Source: Rhizobium sp. (GTDB lineage Bacteria; Pseudomonadota; Alphaproteobacteria; Rhizobiales; Rhizobiaceae). From it: a stretch of DNA of 50,825 nt. The notes below the pieces were generated by a model, which worked only from the letters and a program-made list of their open reading frames with translations, was not told where the DNA came from and did not search any database. The position numbers and the translations under genes were made by a program. The first letter of the stretch is position 1. Each line of letters starts with the position of its first letter. Location of the stretch: contig JAPZUE010000046.1 in NCBI GenBank assembly GCA_027533385.1, forward strand, positions 1 through 50,825, in the 5' to 3' direction. Positions 33,110 to 41,857 of the stretch are shown here, one piece after another.

Positions 33110-34474
33110 TCAACCTCCGGTCGGAAAAAGCGCCGGAGAGAGGGCCGCAAGCAAGGATCCGGCATCATCATCGAGGAGCCGATTGACGGCATGGATGATT
33201 TCATCCTGCCGCTGAGGTGAAAGGCGGCCCCGGGTAACCGACCGGAATTTCAGTTCCAGGGCCGCGCGATCCATCGGGCGTGACGGGTCGCCACGCGGTG
33301 TGGTCAAGGGCGTCGTCCACCGCTGGCCGGATTTCAGAATGACTGTCACACGCGCAAGTGTCTCTTGGGGAAACCGCGACTCTGCCTCCTGATCAGAACC
33401 AAGCACCACGCGTCGCGCCAGCGCAGACAGGTCCGGACGATGAAGAAGGGCAGGAGAGATGGGAGCAAGGGCCTCTTCGCCATCAAGGATGAGCACCGCA
33501 AGGCAGTAGGGGAGACTGTACTGCAGGGCGACGAGCGTGTCGGGCGCCTCATGATTGGCAAGGCGAAGGGCCGCTGCAAAGCTCTTCACCTCGATCCGGT
33601 CGATCTGATCCGCGTGAAACGGCGATACGGCACTGAGCGTTTTCAGAGCATCGAGGGCGGGATGAATATAGCGACAGCAGGCATAGGGCTTGAAATAGGT
33701 CCTTGAGATTTCAAACTGGTCACCCAGCCGGTCTACAAGGCGCATCTGATCATAGAATTCATCGTGATCGAGCAGATCGACTGGCCCCGTAAACCCGGAA
33801 GCGGAGAGAAACAGCGCCTGAAGGCCGATCCCGGCACTAAACGCAATACCCTCCTTGACCAGATTGCCGGTCCGCCGAGAATAACCGGAGCTGCCGTTTG
33901 CCCGCTGATTGGGGGCAAGCACACCGGCAATCGCCAGTGCTTCGGCAAGCCGATCGGGCGCAAGGGACAAGAGTCGACCGGTTGCAGCAACGGCTGCAAA
34001 AGCGGCCCAGCGGCCCGTCTGGCGGGTGGGAATGGTCCTTGGTCTCTGGGCTGCCGCAATCCTCACCCCGACATCATAGCCGGCAATGATCGCCGAGAGG
34101 ATCTCACGACCCGAGACCCGGGGAAGCACAGTGGCCAGGGTCAGGACGGCCGGGATGACGCTGGCGCCCGGATGACCTCTGGCCGCACGATGACCATCAT
34201 CAAGATCCAGTGCCGATGCCGACAGCCCGTTATGGAGGAGGGCTGCCTGAAGGGAGAGGCAGCGGCCGGAAAACCAGGCGGGTGCCTGACCGGCTCCGTA
34301 AAGCTGATCGGCAACCGTAAGCAGCACTTCGGGTGCTTCAGACCCGGTGCCGGCCACAGCGGCGGTCAAGAGATCGAGAATGCAGGACTGCGTGATCTCT
34401 TGAAGATCGGGGGGCAGGGCATCAAGCTTGATCGAAAGGGCATGTTCGGCCAGGATCTGCGTCAGATGGGCCAT
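33110..34474 (-). CDS. MmgE/PrpD-family protein
   Basis: This 454-residue protein matches the MmgE/PrpD family, whose best-known member is 2-methylcitrate dehydratase; others dehydrate or isomerise different acids. Visible signatures are DLLTAAVAGTGSEAPEVLL, LHNGLSASALDLDDGHRAA with GHPGASVIPAVLTLA, and IAAAQRPRTIPTRQTGRWAA. The substrate cannot be assigned because no citrate-cycle partner genes (prpB, prpC) are near. ATG 34474 is preferred for its GGAGGAGAC upstream. The gene lies 95 bases downstream of the ornithine-cyclodeaminase relative on the same strand. Confidence 0.88.
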   Translation of the reverse strand: MAHLTQILAEHALSIKLDALPPDLQEITQSCILDLLTAAVAGTGSEAPEVLLTVADQLYGAGQAPAWFSGRCLSLQAALLHNGLSASALDLDDGHRAARGHPGASVIPAVLTLATVLPRVSGREILSAIIAGYDVGVRIAAAQRPRTIPTRQTGRWAAFAAVAATGRLLSLAPDRLAEALAIAGVLAPNQRANGSSGYSRRTGNLVKEGIAFSAGIGLQALFLSASGFTGPVDLLDHDEFYDQMRLVDRLGDQFEISRTYFKPYACCRYIHPALDALKTLSAVSPFHADQIDRIEVKSFAAALRLANHEAPDTLVALQYSLPYCLAVLILDGEEALAPISPALLHRPDLSALARRVVLGSDQEAESRFPQETLARVTVILKSGQRWTTPLTTPRGDPSRPMDRAALELKFRSVTRGRLSPQRQDEIIHAVNRLLDDDAGSLLAALSPALFPTGG

Positions 34475-34569
34475 TCCGATGGTCTCCTCCATTTTTCTCC
34501 GCATCCTCTATGCCAAAGTCTCCGGCAAGCATCGGCCATGGCAAGGTCAGGCGCTTCGCGCCCTCAATC

Positions 34570-35661
34570 TCAAAGCGTCGTCAGGTATTTCTCGTAGATG
34601 GCGGCTGCCGCATAGAGGTCGAGCATTGGCAGCCCGACGCAGGTGACCGAGAGCGGTACACCGGCTTCTCTGGGCCAGATCTCGGGCTTCGACAGTTGCA
34701 GGATTCCGAGATGCGGACCCAAGGCTTCGAGCGTTGTTCCTGCCCGAGAAAACATCAGGGCGAGGCTTTGCGAATTGCGCCGCGACACGGTTGCAAGATC
34801 GTCACAGCCGAGATGGCCCTGTCTCAGGATCCGGCGCAGGGTTTCTTCCGGCACTTCATCGCCACCGAGATGCAAAAGACAGGCGTCACGTCGCAAGTCC
34901 TGATCGGCAAAGACCGGCCGGTCGGCATTGGTGGCGGTGATGACGAAATCCGAAGCCGGAAGATGGCGATTGTCATCGACCGCGACCAGCTCGAATGGCA
35001 GGTGCGGGGACAGAGCCCTGGCCATGATCCTGGCATTGTCAGGGCTTCGTGCCCGCAGAAAGACGCGCGCAATGCGCGTAGGCATGGCATGGGCAAGCGA
35101 GAGGAGGACTTGGCGGGCAATCGGGCCGGCACCGAAGAGAAAGACCGTGCCAGCGTCCGCGTCGAATGGGCAGAGCTCAAGCACCGTCGAAGCATAGACG
35201 CCGGTGCGGGCAGCAGACAGCCCTGTTGCATCGAGGATCGCGATCGGCTGCATCGAGAACTTCTCCATCAGGATGAAGGTGGATCGTGACCGGGCAAGAC
35301 CGAGCTTTCGGTTGAAGGCATTGGCACCGATTACCTTCACGCCGGCATGGCGGGAATTGGCGCTGTAAAGACAGGAAAGCTTCCAGCCGAGCCGTTCACC
35401 GACGAATTGCGGCGGCCTTGGCCCGTGTCCGGCTTCTTCCCAGAAGACCGCTTCAGGCAGGGAATAGACAGCTTTGCCACCCCCCGCGCGTCCGGCCCTG
35501 ATATCCCCGAAACCTTGCGCAATTGCGACATGGAGTTCGCTCATCGACAAATCCGACCCGGATTGCGCAATCGTTTTCTCGTCAAGCATCAGCGGTTCCG
35601 ACCGGACGCTTCTCGGAAAGATTGCCGAAGCCGCCGCTCCGGCGCTCGGTTCCTGTGTCAT
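34570..35661 (-). CDS. Ornithine cyclodeaminase / mu-crystallin family protein
   Basis: This 363-residue NAD(P)-dependent enzyme belongs to the family of ornithine cyclodeaminase, alanine dehydrogenase and ketimine reductases. It shows the substrate-binding Lys region (GWKLSCLYSANSRHAGVKVI), then TGLSAARTGVYASTVLEL, the Rossmann loop FLFGAGPIARQVLLSLAHA, and the late SDFVITATNADRPVF. GAGGA upstream supports ATG 35661. Family members on Ti plasmids take part in opine degradation, and others reduce cyclic imines. Its place among amidohydrolase, nitrilase and importer genes suggests metabolism of an amino-acid-derived compound. Confidence 0.88.
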   Translation of the reverse strand: MTQEPSAGAAASAIFPRSVRSEPLMLDEKTIAQSGSDLSMSELHVAIAQGFGDIRAGRAGGGKAVYSLPEAVFWEEAGHGPRPPQFVGERLGWKLSCLYSANSRHAGVKVIGANAFNRKLGLARSRSTFILMEKFSMQPIAILDATGLSAARTGVYASTVLELCPFDADAGTVFLFGAGPIARQVLLSLAHAMPTRIARVFLRARSPDNARIMARALSPHLPFELVAVDDNRHLPASDFVITATNADRPVFADQDLRRDACLLHLGGDEVPEETLRRILRQGHLGCDDLATVSRRNSQSLALMFSRAGTTLEALGPHLGILQLSKPEIWPREAGVPLSVTCVGLPMLDLYAAAAIYEKYLTTL

Positions 35662-35943
35662 GGGATTTGTCCTCCTCGCTACCCAAAAGAGCCTTGGCCC
35701 CCATCCCATGATCATAGCGGTGGCAGCGACAGTGCCGGGCGAAGTTTTGGCAAAGTTTAGGTCACTTCTCCGCAAAGGCTGCGGTGCAAGGCACAAGAAG
35801 ACGTCGCAACCGCGAGATCATCAAGCGGACACATGCCGGGCAGACAAATGACGAGCAACCGCAGGGCATAAGCCCGAGCATCCATTATCGGCATCGACAA
35901 ACCAGGCCACCGCCGATCCATGAAGGGAGGACTTAGAGGGCGT

Positions 35944-36312
35944 TCAGCCTGCAGCGCGCGTGGCACCGTCCCGCTTGCCGAAGCAAGAATTGACGAGCAA
36001 GCCCGCACCGATGCCAAGCGCGACACCGGCCGTCTTGATCAACGCGTCATGCAGTTCGGGGTGACGGGTCACGGAGATGAACTGGGTGAGTTCGATGGCG
36101 AAGGCCGAGAAGATCAGGGCCAAGGAGACTTTGGCTGCACGCCGAGGATAGGCGATGACAAAGAGACAGGACATGACGAAGAAGGCAAGCGCCCGGTCAA
36201 GATCCGTCGTGGTCAGATCGGACGGCCGCAGGTCGATCGGGGAGACCGTTACCAGAACGATCAGCGCCAGCCCCGTCCAGGCTGCAACAAGGGCAAATGT
36301 GCGGATATTCAT
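35944..36312 (-). CDS. Small VanZ-like membrane protein
   Basis: This 122-residue protein has about four hydrophobic segments (TFALVAAWTGLALIVLVTV, ALAFFVMSCLFVIAY, VSLALIFSAFAIELTQFI, TAGVALGIGAGLLVNSC). The pattern ELTQFISVTRHPELHDALIK resembles VanZ-like proteins, in which ExxQ and a later Asp are conserved. In rhizobia such genes often accompany polysaccharide genes. Here it sits alone inside the catabolic block, so its role is unclear. ATG 36312 is chosen over ATG 36342 because it starts closer to the first membrane helix. Confidence 0.7.
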   Translation of the reverse strand: MNIRTFALVAAWTGLALIVLVTVSPIDLRPSDLTTTDLDRALAFFVMSCLFVIAYPRRAAKVSLALIFSAFAIELTQFISVTRHPELHDALIKTAGVALGIGAGLLVNSCFGKRDGATRAAG

Positions 36313-36518
36313 CAAATCCCGGGACAATCTGGATGAGGCCAACAGCTGACCGGTCTTCGAGCGTCACGAGGAGAAGAACGGGCAAAACAAGGGCGAAATC
36401 GCCTCTGCAATTCTTGTCTTTTCCCTGATTGCGCCACCACCCACAAGAGATCTCCCTGCATGGCTGCCATTCGCTGAGGCACAGTCAAACGCGCCCGGAT
36501 CCGTCAGCATGACCTCCC

Positions 36519-37379
36519 TCAGCGCAGCGGCGGACCGACGAGACGGACAGGCAGCCGATCGATGGACCTTCGATGCTCGCGCATCGGGATCATCTGCCGG
36601 ACCTTGTCCAGGAGGCTTCGGTCGAGCTCGGCCCCGATCAGAGCGATGTCATCTTCGGCGCCAGCCAGGATGCGTCCCCAGGGATCGATCAAAAGGGAAT
36701 GACCGAACATGAAGCGCCGCTCGCCATCGGGTGCCGGATAGCTGCCACATTGGCCACAGGCGGCCAGAAAACACTGGAATTCGATGGCCCGGGCGCGGCA
36801 CAGCACCTCCCAGTGATCCTGGCCGGTCTGCTGGGTGAAGGCTGCTGGCACTATCACCAGATCGACATCGAACGACGCCAGCCGGTCAAACAGGCGCGAG
36901 AAGCGCAAATCATAGCAGATGGCACAGCCGACCCTGAAACCGGCGATCTCATAGACAAAAAGCTCGTCTCCGGAAGCCACAACATCCGATTCGGCATAGC
37001 GCTTGCCATCCGGCGCCGTGATGTCGAAGAGATGGATCTTGCTGTAACGACCAATCTCCTCGCCCCGAGCATCGAAGACGACCGACGTATTGTAGATCCT
37101 GTCATCCCCTGGACGCCGTTCGAGCAAACTTCCGGCGTGGATCGCAACACCTGTCTCCCTTGCGAGGCTGCGCACCAGTTCATAGGCCTCACCCCCGGGG
37201 ATAAGGTCGGCCGCAGCCCGCTTGTCCTCCACCGTCCCACCCGTCCAGTCGAAATGTTCCGGCAGGACAAGCAGATCCGGCTTTTCTCCCTGACAGGCCT
37301 CCTCCATCAGGCGTCGTGCCTGGCGCAGATTGAACGCCCGATCAGGTTGCGAACTCATCTGGATCAGGGAGATCTTCAT
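36519..37379 (-). CDS. Carbon-nitrogen hydrolase (nitrilase/omega-amidase family)
   Basis: This 286-residue hydrolase has the Glu-Lys-Cys catalytic triad of the nitrilase superfamily: Glu41 in LLVLPEHFDW, Lys in GRYSKIHLFDI and Cys in GCAICYDLRFSRLF. The opening KISLIQMSS and the length fit branches such as omega-amidase, carbamoylase-like and Nit proteins, which hydrolyse amides rather than nitriles. Its start overlaps the stop of the RraA-family gene (ATGA), so the two are coupled and likely act in one pathway. The substrate is unknown. Confidence 0.9.
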   Translation of the reverse strand: MKISLIQMSSQPDRAFNLRQARRLMEEACQGEKPDLLVLPEHFDWTGGTVEDKRAAADLIPGGEAYELVRSLARETGVAIHAGSLLERRPGDDRIYNTSVVFDARGEEIGRYSKIHLFDITAPDGKRYAESDVVASGDELFVYEIAGFRVGCAICYDLRFSRLFDRLASFDVDLVIVPAAFTQQTGQDHWEVLCRARAIEFQCFLAACGQCGSYPAPDGERRFMFGHSLLIDPWGRILAGAEDDIALIGAELDRSLLDKVRQMIPMREHRRSIDRLPVRLVGPPLR

Positions 37380-38029
37380 GGGGATGCCTCGCGTTCGAAA
37401 TCGAATATGGAATGCCCGGCCGCGAGATGCGCCCTTACGCGTGCCGAGCGCGCCTGCCGTTCAACCGCACTGCCTGCCAGGGTCAACATCCGCTGTGGTT
37501 CGGCAACGAAGACCCCTTCATGATCGGCAAGCACGGCATAGCCCGGGAGAACGGCGGTCGCCCCGCAGGCGATCGGCACATTGATCGCGCCCCCGATGCG
37601 GATCTGCCGATTGGTTGTCCGGCTCGAGCGACCGCGGCACCAGACCGGCAGACCGATGGCATGGATCTCTTCAAGATCGGTCGCCGGACCGTCGATGACG
37701 ATCCCGGAAGCGCCACGGACCCTGGCAGACAGAGCAACGCCGCCACCGACACAGGCAATGTCGTCCCGGTCGACACGGGAAATCACAAGGAAGTCTCCCG
37801 GGTTCAGGAGATCGATGGCCTTGTAGATCACCGCCCCGTCGCGGCCGGGTGCGGCGACCGTGACCGCCTGACCGCAAGCCCGGGCCGGAAAGATCGGCAA
37901 GATGCCATCGCCGACAAAGCCAAGATGTTCGACATGCCCTATCGTTGCGGTTTCGGTCTGCGAGAGCAGGTCGACGAGCTCCGGCGACAGGCACGGCTGG
38001 TTGGGTCGCACATGATAATCGATCGGCAT
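37376..38029 (-). CDS. RraA-family (HMG/CHA aldolase-like) protein
   Basis: This 217-residue protein belongs to the RraA / HMG aldolase fold family, whose enzymes cleave 4-hydroxy-4-methyl-2-oxoacid type compounds or decarboxylate oxaloacetate. Motifs are ATIGHVEHLGFVGDGILPIF, KAIDLLNPGDFLVI, VGGGVALSARVRGASGIVID and a final PVWCRGRSSRTTN. The Arg-Asp metal-site pattern of the aldolases (usually RD in the GxxRD loop) reads DGPATD here, which makes activity uncertain. The start at 38029 follows AGGAGGTGAT, nearly a perfect match to the 16S rRNA tail. It overlaps the amidase gene downstream. Confidence 0.85.
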   Translation of the reverse strand: MPIDYHVRPNQPCLSPELVDLLSQTETATIGHVEHLGFVGDGILPIFPARACGQAVTVAAPGRDGAVIYKAIDLLNPGDFLVISRVDRDDIACVGGGVALSARVRGASGIVIDGPATDLEEIHAIGLPVWCRGRSSRTTNRQIRIGGAINVPIACGATAVLPGYAVLADHEGVFVAEPQRMLTLAGSAVERQARSARVRAHLAAGHSIFDFEREASP

Positions 38030-38059
38030 GATCACCTCCTGCTCTCGCATTCCCGCCGC

Positions 38060-38926
38060 TCAGACCGGACGCTCGCCAGATGTGGTGGTCCGATGCATGA
38101 TCCGGATCGTGTTGGGGTCGAAACCGTCCCGCCGATGCATGGTGCAGCGATTGTCCCACATCATGATGTCGCCTTCGTCCCAGGTCTGGACGAAGATGTC
38201 GCTCATGCCCGTCGTGTGGTCCCAGAGTTCCCTGAGAAGAGCGAAACTCTCGTCCTGCGGCATGCCAACGATCCAGGCACCTTCGATCGTACCGCCGAGA
38301 TACAGCGCCTTGCGTCCCGTCTCGCCATGGGTTCGCACGAGAGGATGGACGATCCCCTCCCATTCCCGAAAGTCCTTGGACCGGGGCTCGGACTTGTTGA
38401 GACGGAGCTTTCCGGTCTTGTCATAGACATTCTGGAAGAAGATCTGCCGTCCGGTAATCTGCTTCTTCAGGGCCTCCGGCAGGCTTTCATAGGCGAGGTA
38501 GGTCGAAAGAAAATAGGTGTCGCCGCCAGAAGGCGGCACCTGGATGGCCCGCAGGATCGCGCCGGCCGGCGGCCGCTCGTAGAACCAGGTATCGGTGTGC
38601 CAGGTCGCCTCGCTATTGCCGAGTGCCCCGCTCGGTTTACCGTCCTTCATCTGGTTGGAGATGACGAGGATCTCCGGATGGGTGGGATGGCCGCCCTCCT
38701 GCAGCTGTTTCGGGTGAATGACGAAATCACCGAAATGGCGGGAGAAGCGCACCTGGTCTGCATCGCTGATACGGGTGTGCTTCAAGCGCAGCACGCCATA
38801 TTCAAGCCACAGCCGCCGCAGTTCGGCGATGTCGCGGTCGTCATAGTCGTGAAAATCGAAGCCTTCGATCTCGGCGCAGACATTGGTGGAATTCTGCGTC
38901 GCGTGGATCTTTTCCTTCAGCATCAT
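38060..38926 (-). CDS. TauD/TfdA-family Fe(II)/2-oxoglutarate dioxygenase
   Basis: This 288-residue enzyme would hydroxylate its substrate using Fe(II), O2 and 2-oxoglutarate, often releasing a heteroatom group. The HxD metal motif is in ATWHTDTWFYE, the distal His in RCTMHRRDGF and the 2-oxoglutarate Arg in IRIMHRTTTSG. Also typical are VRFSRHFGDFVIHP and PPSGGDTYFLSTYLAY. ATG 38926 (followed by a second ATG) has AGGAG upstream; a 100-codon upstream extension of the frame is not supported. It lies 30 bases before the RraA-family gene on the same strand. The substrate is not readable from sequence; the family includes taurine, 2,4-D and quaternary-amine oxygenases. Confidence 0.9.
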   Translation of the reverse strand: MMLKEKIHATQNSTNVCAEIEGFDFHDYDDRDIAELRRLWLEYGVLRLKHTRISDADQVRFSRHFGDFVIHPKQLQEGGHPTHPEILVISNQMKDGKPSGALGNSEATWHTDTWFYERPPAGAILRAIQVPPSGGDTYFLSTYLAYESLPEALKKQITGRQIFFQNVYDKTGKLRLNKSEPRSKDFREWEGIVHPLVRTHGETGRKALYLGGTIEGAWIVGMPQDESFALLRELWDHTTGMSDIFVQTWDEGDIMMWDNRCTMHRRDGFDPNTIRIMHRTTTSGERPV

Positions 38927-39068
38927 GGTCCTGTCTCCTGGAAATGCTCCGGCGATCAATTGGCACCGGACACGGCGTCTGCCGCAGTCAAACCCTAGGC
39001 CGAGCTCCGGCCTGCCCTCCAATAGCGATCGGTCCGGATTGATAGGCCGAACCGATCGCTGCCACGGC

Positions 39069-40154
39069 TCAGCCGGGAAGCAGCCGGACATCCTCTGCAG
39101 AAATAGAAAGTTGGAGGACATCTCCGATGGCCGGAAGACGGCCGTGCTCGGATGAGGCCTGCACCAGGAGGATGGAAAGATCGGGCGCAATCTCGACCGA
39201 AAGCTCAAGCTGGGCACCGAGATCAACGATCCGTCCCAATCGGCCAGTCAACGCATTGACGGGCTCTGCCCCCGCCGGCGCGTCGGAGACAATCCGGATG
39301 CTCTCCGGCCTGATGCAGACAAAGCCTTCACCGACGAGCTGCTGGCGCTGCGCCGAGATCAGCGCAAGCCCTGCCTGTTTCAAAAGAACTTCGGTGCCCG
39401 TTCCGGCAAGCCGGCTCTGCGAAAAGGCAAACAGGTTGGATCGCCCGATGAAATCCGCCACGAAGCGGGATTTCGGGTGTCGATAGATGTCCCCCGGTCG
39501 CCCTTCCTGAGCGATTTCGCCGCCCCACATCACGACAATCCGATCCGACATGGCCATGGCCTCTTCCTGGTCATGGGTGACATAGACAAAGGTCATGCCC
39601 AACGCCGCCTGGATTTCCTTGAGCTCGATGCGCATGGCCTCCCGAAGCTTCAGATCGAGATTGGACAAGGGCTCGTCGAGCAGGAGAACCGATGGCCGGG
39701 GGGCAATGGCGCGCGCCAGCGCCACCCTTTGCTGCTGCCCCCCGGAGAGTTCGCGGGGATAGCGATCGGCAAAGCCGGAGAGGTGAACACTGTCAAGGGC
39801 ATCAGTGATCCGGTCTGCGATCTCGTCTTTGGCCACCTTGCGCATCTTGAGCCCGAAGCCGACATTCTCGGCCACCGTCATATGCGGGAAGAGCGCATAG
39901 TTCTGGAAGACGAGCCCGATATTGCGATGCTCGGGAGAAACACGCACCTGGCTCTTGCCGCGGATGCGGATGTCTCCGGAAGAGGGGGTTGCGAAGCCGG
40001 CAATCATGTTGAGGGTCGTGGTCTTGCCGCAGCCGGAGGGACCCAGAATGCTCAAGAACTCGCCGCGCGGCACGGATAGGCTCAAGTCCCTGACGACGGG
40101 CAGGGCACCATAGGATTTGGTGACGGATTGAAGTTCGATGTCGAGAGCGGTCAT
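39069..40154 (-). CDS. ABC importer ATPase (polyamine/opine-type, PotA-like)
   Basis: This 361-residue ATPase belongs to the MOI/PotA class. Walker A is LSILGPSGCGKTTTLNMIAG, the signature is LSGGQQQRVALARAIAP, Walker B is VLLLDEPLSNLD and the H-loop is YVTHDQEEAM. A C-terminal TOBE-like part follows (residues 250-355), with FVCIRPESIRIV. Its start overlaps the stop of the permease gene by four bases. It powers uptake of a small organic cation or amino-acid derivative, judging from family and neighbours. Confidence 0.95.
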   Translation of the reverse strand: MTALDIELQSVTKSYGALPVVRDLSLSVPRGEFLSILGPSGCGKTTTLNMIAGFATPSSGDIRIRGKSQVRVSPEHRNIGLVFQNYALFPHMTVAENVGFGLKMRKVAKDEIADRITDALDSVHLSGFADRYPRELSGGQQQRVALARAIAPRPSVLLLDEPLSNLDLKLREAMRIELKEIQAALGMTFVYVTHDQEEAMAMSDRIVVMWGGEIAQEGRPGDIYRHPKSRFVADFIGRSNLFAFSQSRLAGTGTEVLLKQAGLALISAQRQQLVGEGFVCIRPESIRIVSDAPAGAEPVNALTGRLGRIVDLGAQLELSVEIAPDLSILLVQASSEHGRLPAIGDVLQLSISAEDVRLLPG

Positions 40155-40954
40155 TTGCTTCCACCATGGAGTTGGGCGGAAAAACCGCCGATTTTTTCAA
40201 ACAGAAAGATCGCCGCGAGGATGAAGACCATGGAAGCGACATTGACGGCGGCCATGACCGGATCGAGGCTGTATTCGAGATGATTGATCACCTTGATCGG
40301 CAGCGTCGTGTCACCGGGCCGGACAAGGAAGACCGAAAGCGGAATGTTGTTGAAGGAAATGATGAAGGCGAAGGTGACACCGGACAGAAGGCCCGGCTTG
40401 ATCAGCGGCAGGAGCACGTAGCGCAGGCGCTCCAGTCGACCGGCCCCGAGGATCTGCGCCGCCCGGTCGAGACCCCGGTCGAAATTGGCCATCGATCCGG
40501 CGACCATGCGCGTGACGAACGGAAGGGTCAGGACGACATGGGCGGCAATCAGGGCTTCGGTGCCCAGCCATTGCTGGAGACCGAGCTGCGACACGAAGAT
40601 GACGATCGCCACACCCTTGACGATCTGCGGCACGGAGAGCGGTGAAAGCAGGAACGACATGATCAGATTGCTGTGTGGAACCCGCTCGAAGACGATCGCA
40701 TAGGCGGCAAAGAGCCCTGCTATGCCGCTGATGACGCTGACCACGACGGCAATCCTGACGCTCACCCAGAAGGGTTCGAGCCAGCGGGGATCAGCAAGTT
40801 CGCCATACCAGCGCAGCGTCCATGCCCGGGGGTCGAGCGTGACCTCCGCCGTCGGACTGAAGGAAGCGGCAAGGACCACGATGATCGGCATGGTGATGAA
40901 GACGAGAACCGCCACAAGCGATGCCCGGAAGAGGAAGCTGGAAATCCGGTTCAT
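40151..40954 (-). CDS. ABC importer permease (PotC-like)
   Basis: This 267-residue inner-membrane permease has six hydrophobic segments (the first ASLVAVLVFITMPIIVVLAA) and the EAA loop DRAAQILGAGRLERLRYVLL, which docks with the ATPase. The position and size match the second permease of spermidine/putrescine-type importers. It overlaps the genes on both sides by four bases. Confidence 0.94.
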   Translation of the reverse strand: MNRISSFLFRASLVAVLVFITMPIIVVLAASFSPTAEVTLDPRAWTLRWYGELADPRWLEPFWVSVRIAVVVSVISGIAGLFAAYAIVFERVPHSNLIMSFLLSPLSVPQIVKGVAIVIFVSQLGLQQWLGTEALIAAHVVLTLPFVTRMVAGSMANFDRGLDRAAQILGAGRLERLRYVLLPLIKPGLLSGVTFAFIISFNNIPLSVFLVRPGDTTLPIKVINHLEYSLDPVMAAVNVASMVFILAAIFLFEKIGGFSAQLHGGSK

Positions 40955-41853
40955 GACACAGCCCTTTCGCGACCGCTCACCCGGAGACGCCGACGTGCCT
41001 CGAAACGGATCCCGAGATAGGAGACCGCAAGCATCATCAGGAAAAGGGCATTGGCCATGACGGCCGCAAAGGGCCAGTTGACATAAAACAACACCTGTTC
41101 GGCGATCATCGTCGCCAGAACCTTGAAGCCTGCGCCACCGAGAAGGGCCGGGGTGGCGTAGGCACTGGCCGCCATGGTGAAGGCGATCAGGAGCGAGCTG
41201 ATGATGCCGGGCAGGGAAAGCGGCAGCAGGACATGGCGCATGACGCTTGCCCTCGATGCCCCGAGCACCTGGGCGGCCCGTTCCAGATTGGGATCGATCC
41301 CCTGGATGCTGGTCATCAGAGACAGAATGCCGAAAGGCAGCACCACATGGGTGAGACCGACGACCACGGCAAACATGTTCTTCGACAGGGGCAGGGGAGA
41401 GGCAATCAGCCCCAGATGCAGAAGCGCATCATTGATGAAACCGCGATCCTCCAGGATGATCAGCCAGCCATAGGTCCGCAGCACGACCCCGGCCAGCTCC
41501 GGCGCAAGGGCGAGTGCAAAGACGATGGCCCGTGTTCGTCCCCGCGAGCGCGCCAGATAATAGGCGACGGGATAGCCAAGCACGGTGACGCAGACTGCAA
41601 CGCAGACCGACATCGACACGGTCCGCCATATGCCGGGCAGCGACAGGCCATCCGTCAGAAAGCGCTGATAGCTGGCAAGCGACGGCAGGCCGGAGACGGG
41701 GTCGCTAAAGCTCAGCCCGATCATCACGCCCATCGGCAGACCGAAGAAGATGGAAATCATCAGGATGGAAGGAGACAGCGCAAGATAGAGATGCGTTGGC
41801 CCGACCGCCGGCGAAGGCCTCGCCGGCAGGGCAAGAAAGATACTGTCGACCAT
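40951..41853 (-). CDS. ABC importer permease (PotB-like)
   Basis: This 300-residue permease has an N-terminal membrane segment (LYLALSPSILMISIFFGLPM), further helices and an EAA loop (LERAAQVLGASRASVMRHVL). It is the first permease of the importer and begins four bases after the stop of the binding-protein gene, so the transporter genes form one tight operon. Confidence 0.94.
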   Translation of the reverse strand: MVDSIFLALPARPSPAVGPTHLYLALSPSILMISIFFGLPMGVMIGLSFSDPVSGLPSLASYQRFLTDGLSLPGIWRTVSMSVCVAVCVTVLGYPVAYYLARSRGRTRAIVFALALAPELAGVVLRTYGWLIILEDRGFINDALLHLGLIASPLPLSKNMFAVVVGLTHVVLPFGILSLMTSIQGIDPNLERAAQVLGASRASVMRHVLLPLSLPGIISSLLIAFTMAASAYATPALLGGAGFKVLATMIAEQVLFYVNWPFAAVMANALFLMMLAVSYLGIRFEARRRLRVSGRERAVS

Positions 41854-41857
41854 GGGA

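Noticed and set aside
37412..38998. Open frame of 528 codons on the plus strand across the RraA-family and dioxygenase genes
   Set aside because: It overlaps two well-recognised genes on the other strand, including their ribosome-binding sites. The translation is rich in Arg, Asp and His without domain motifs.
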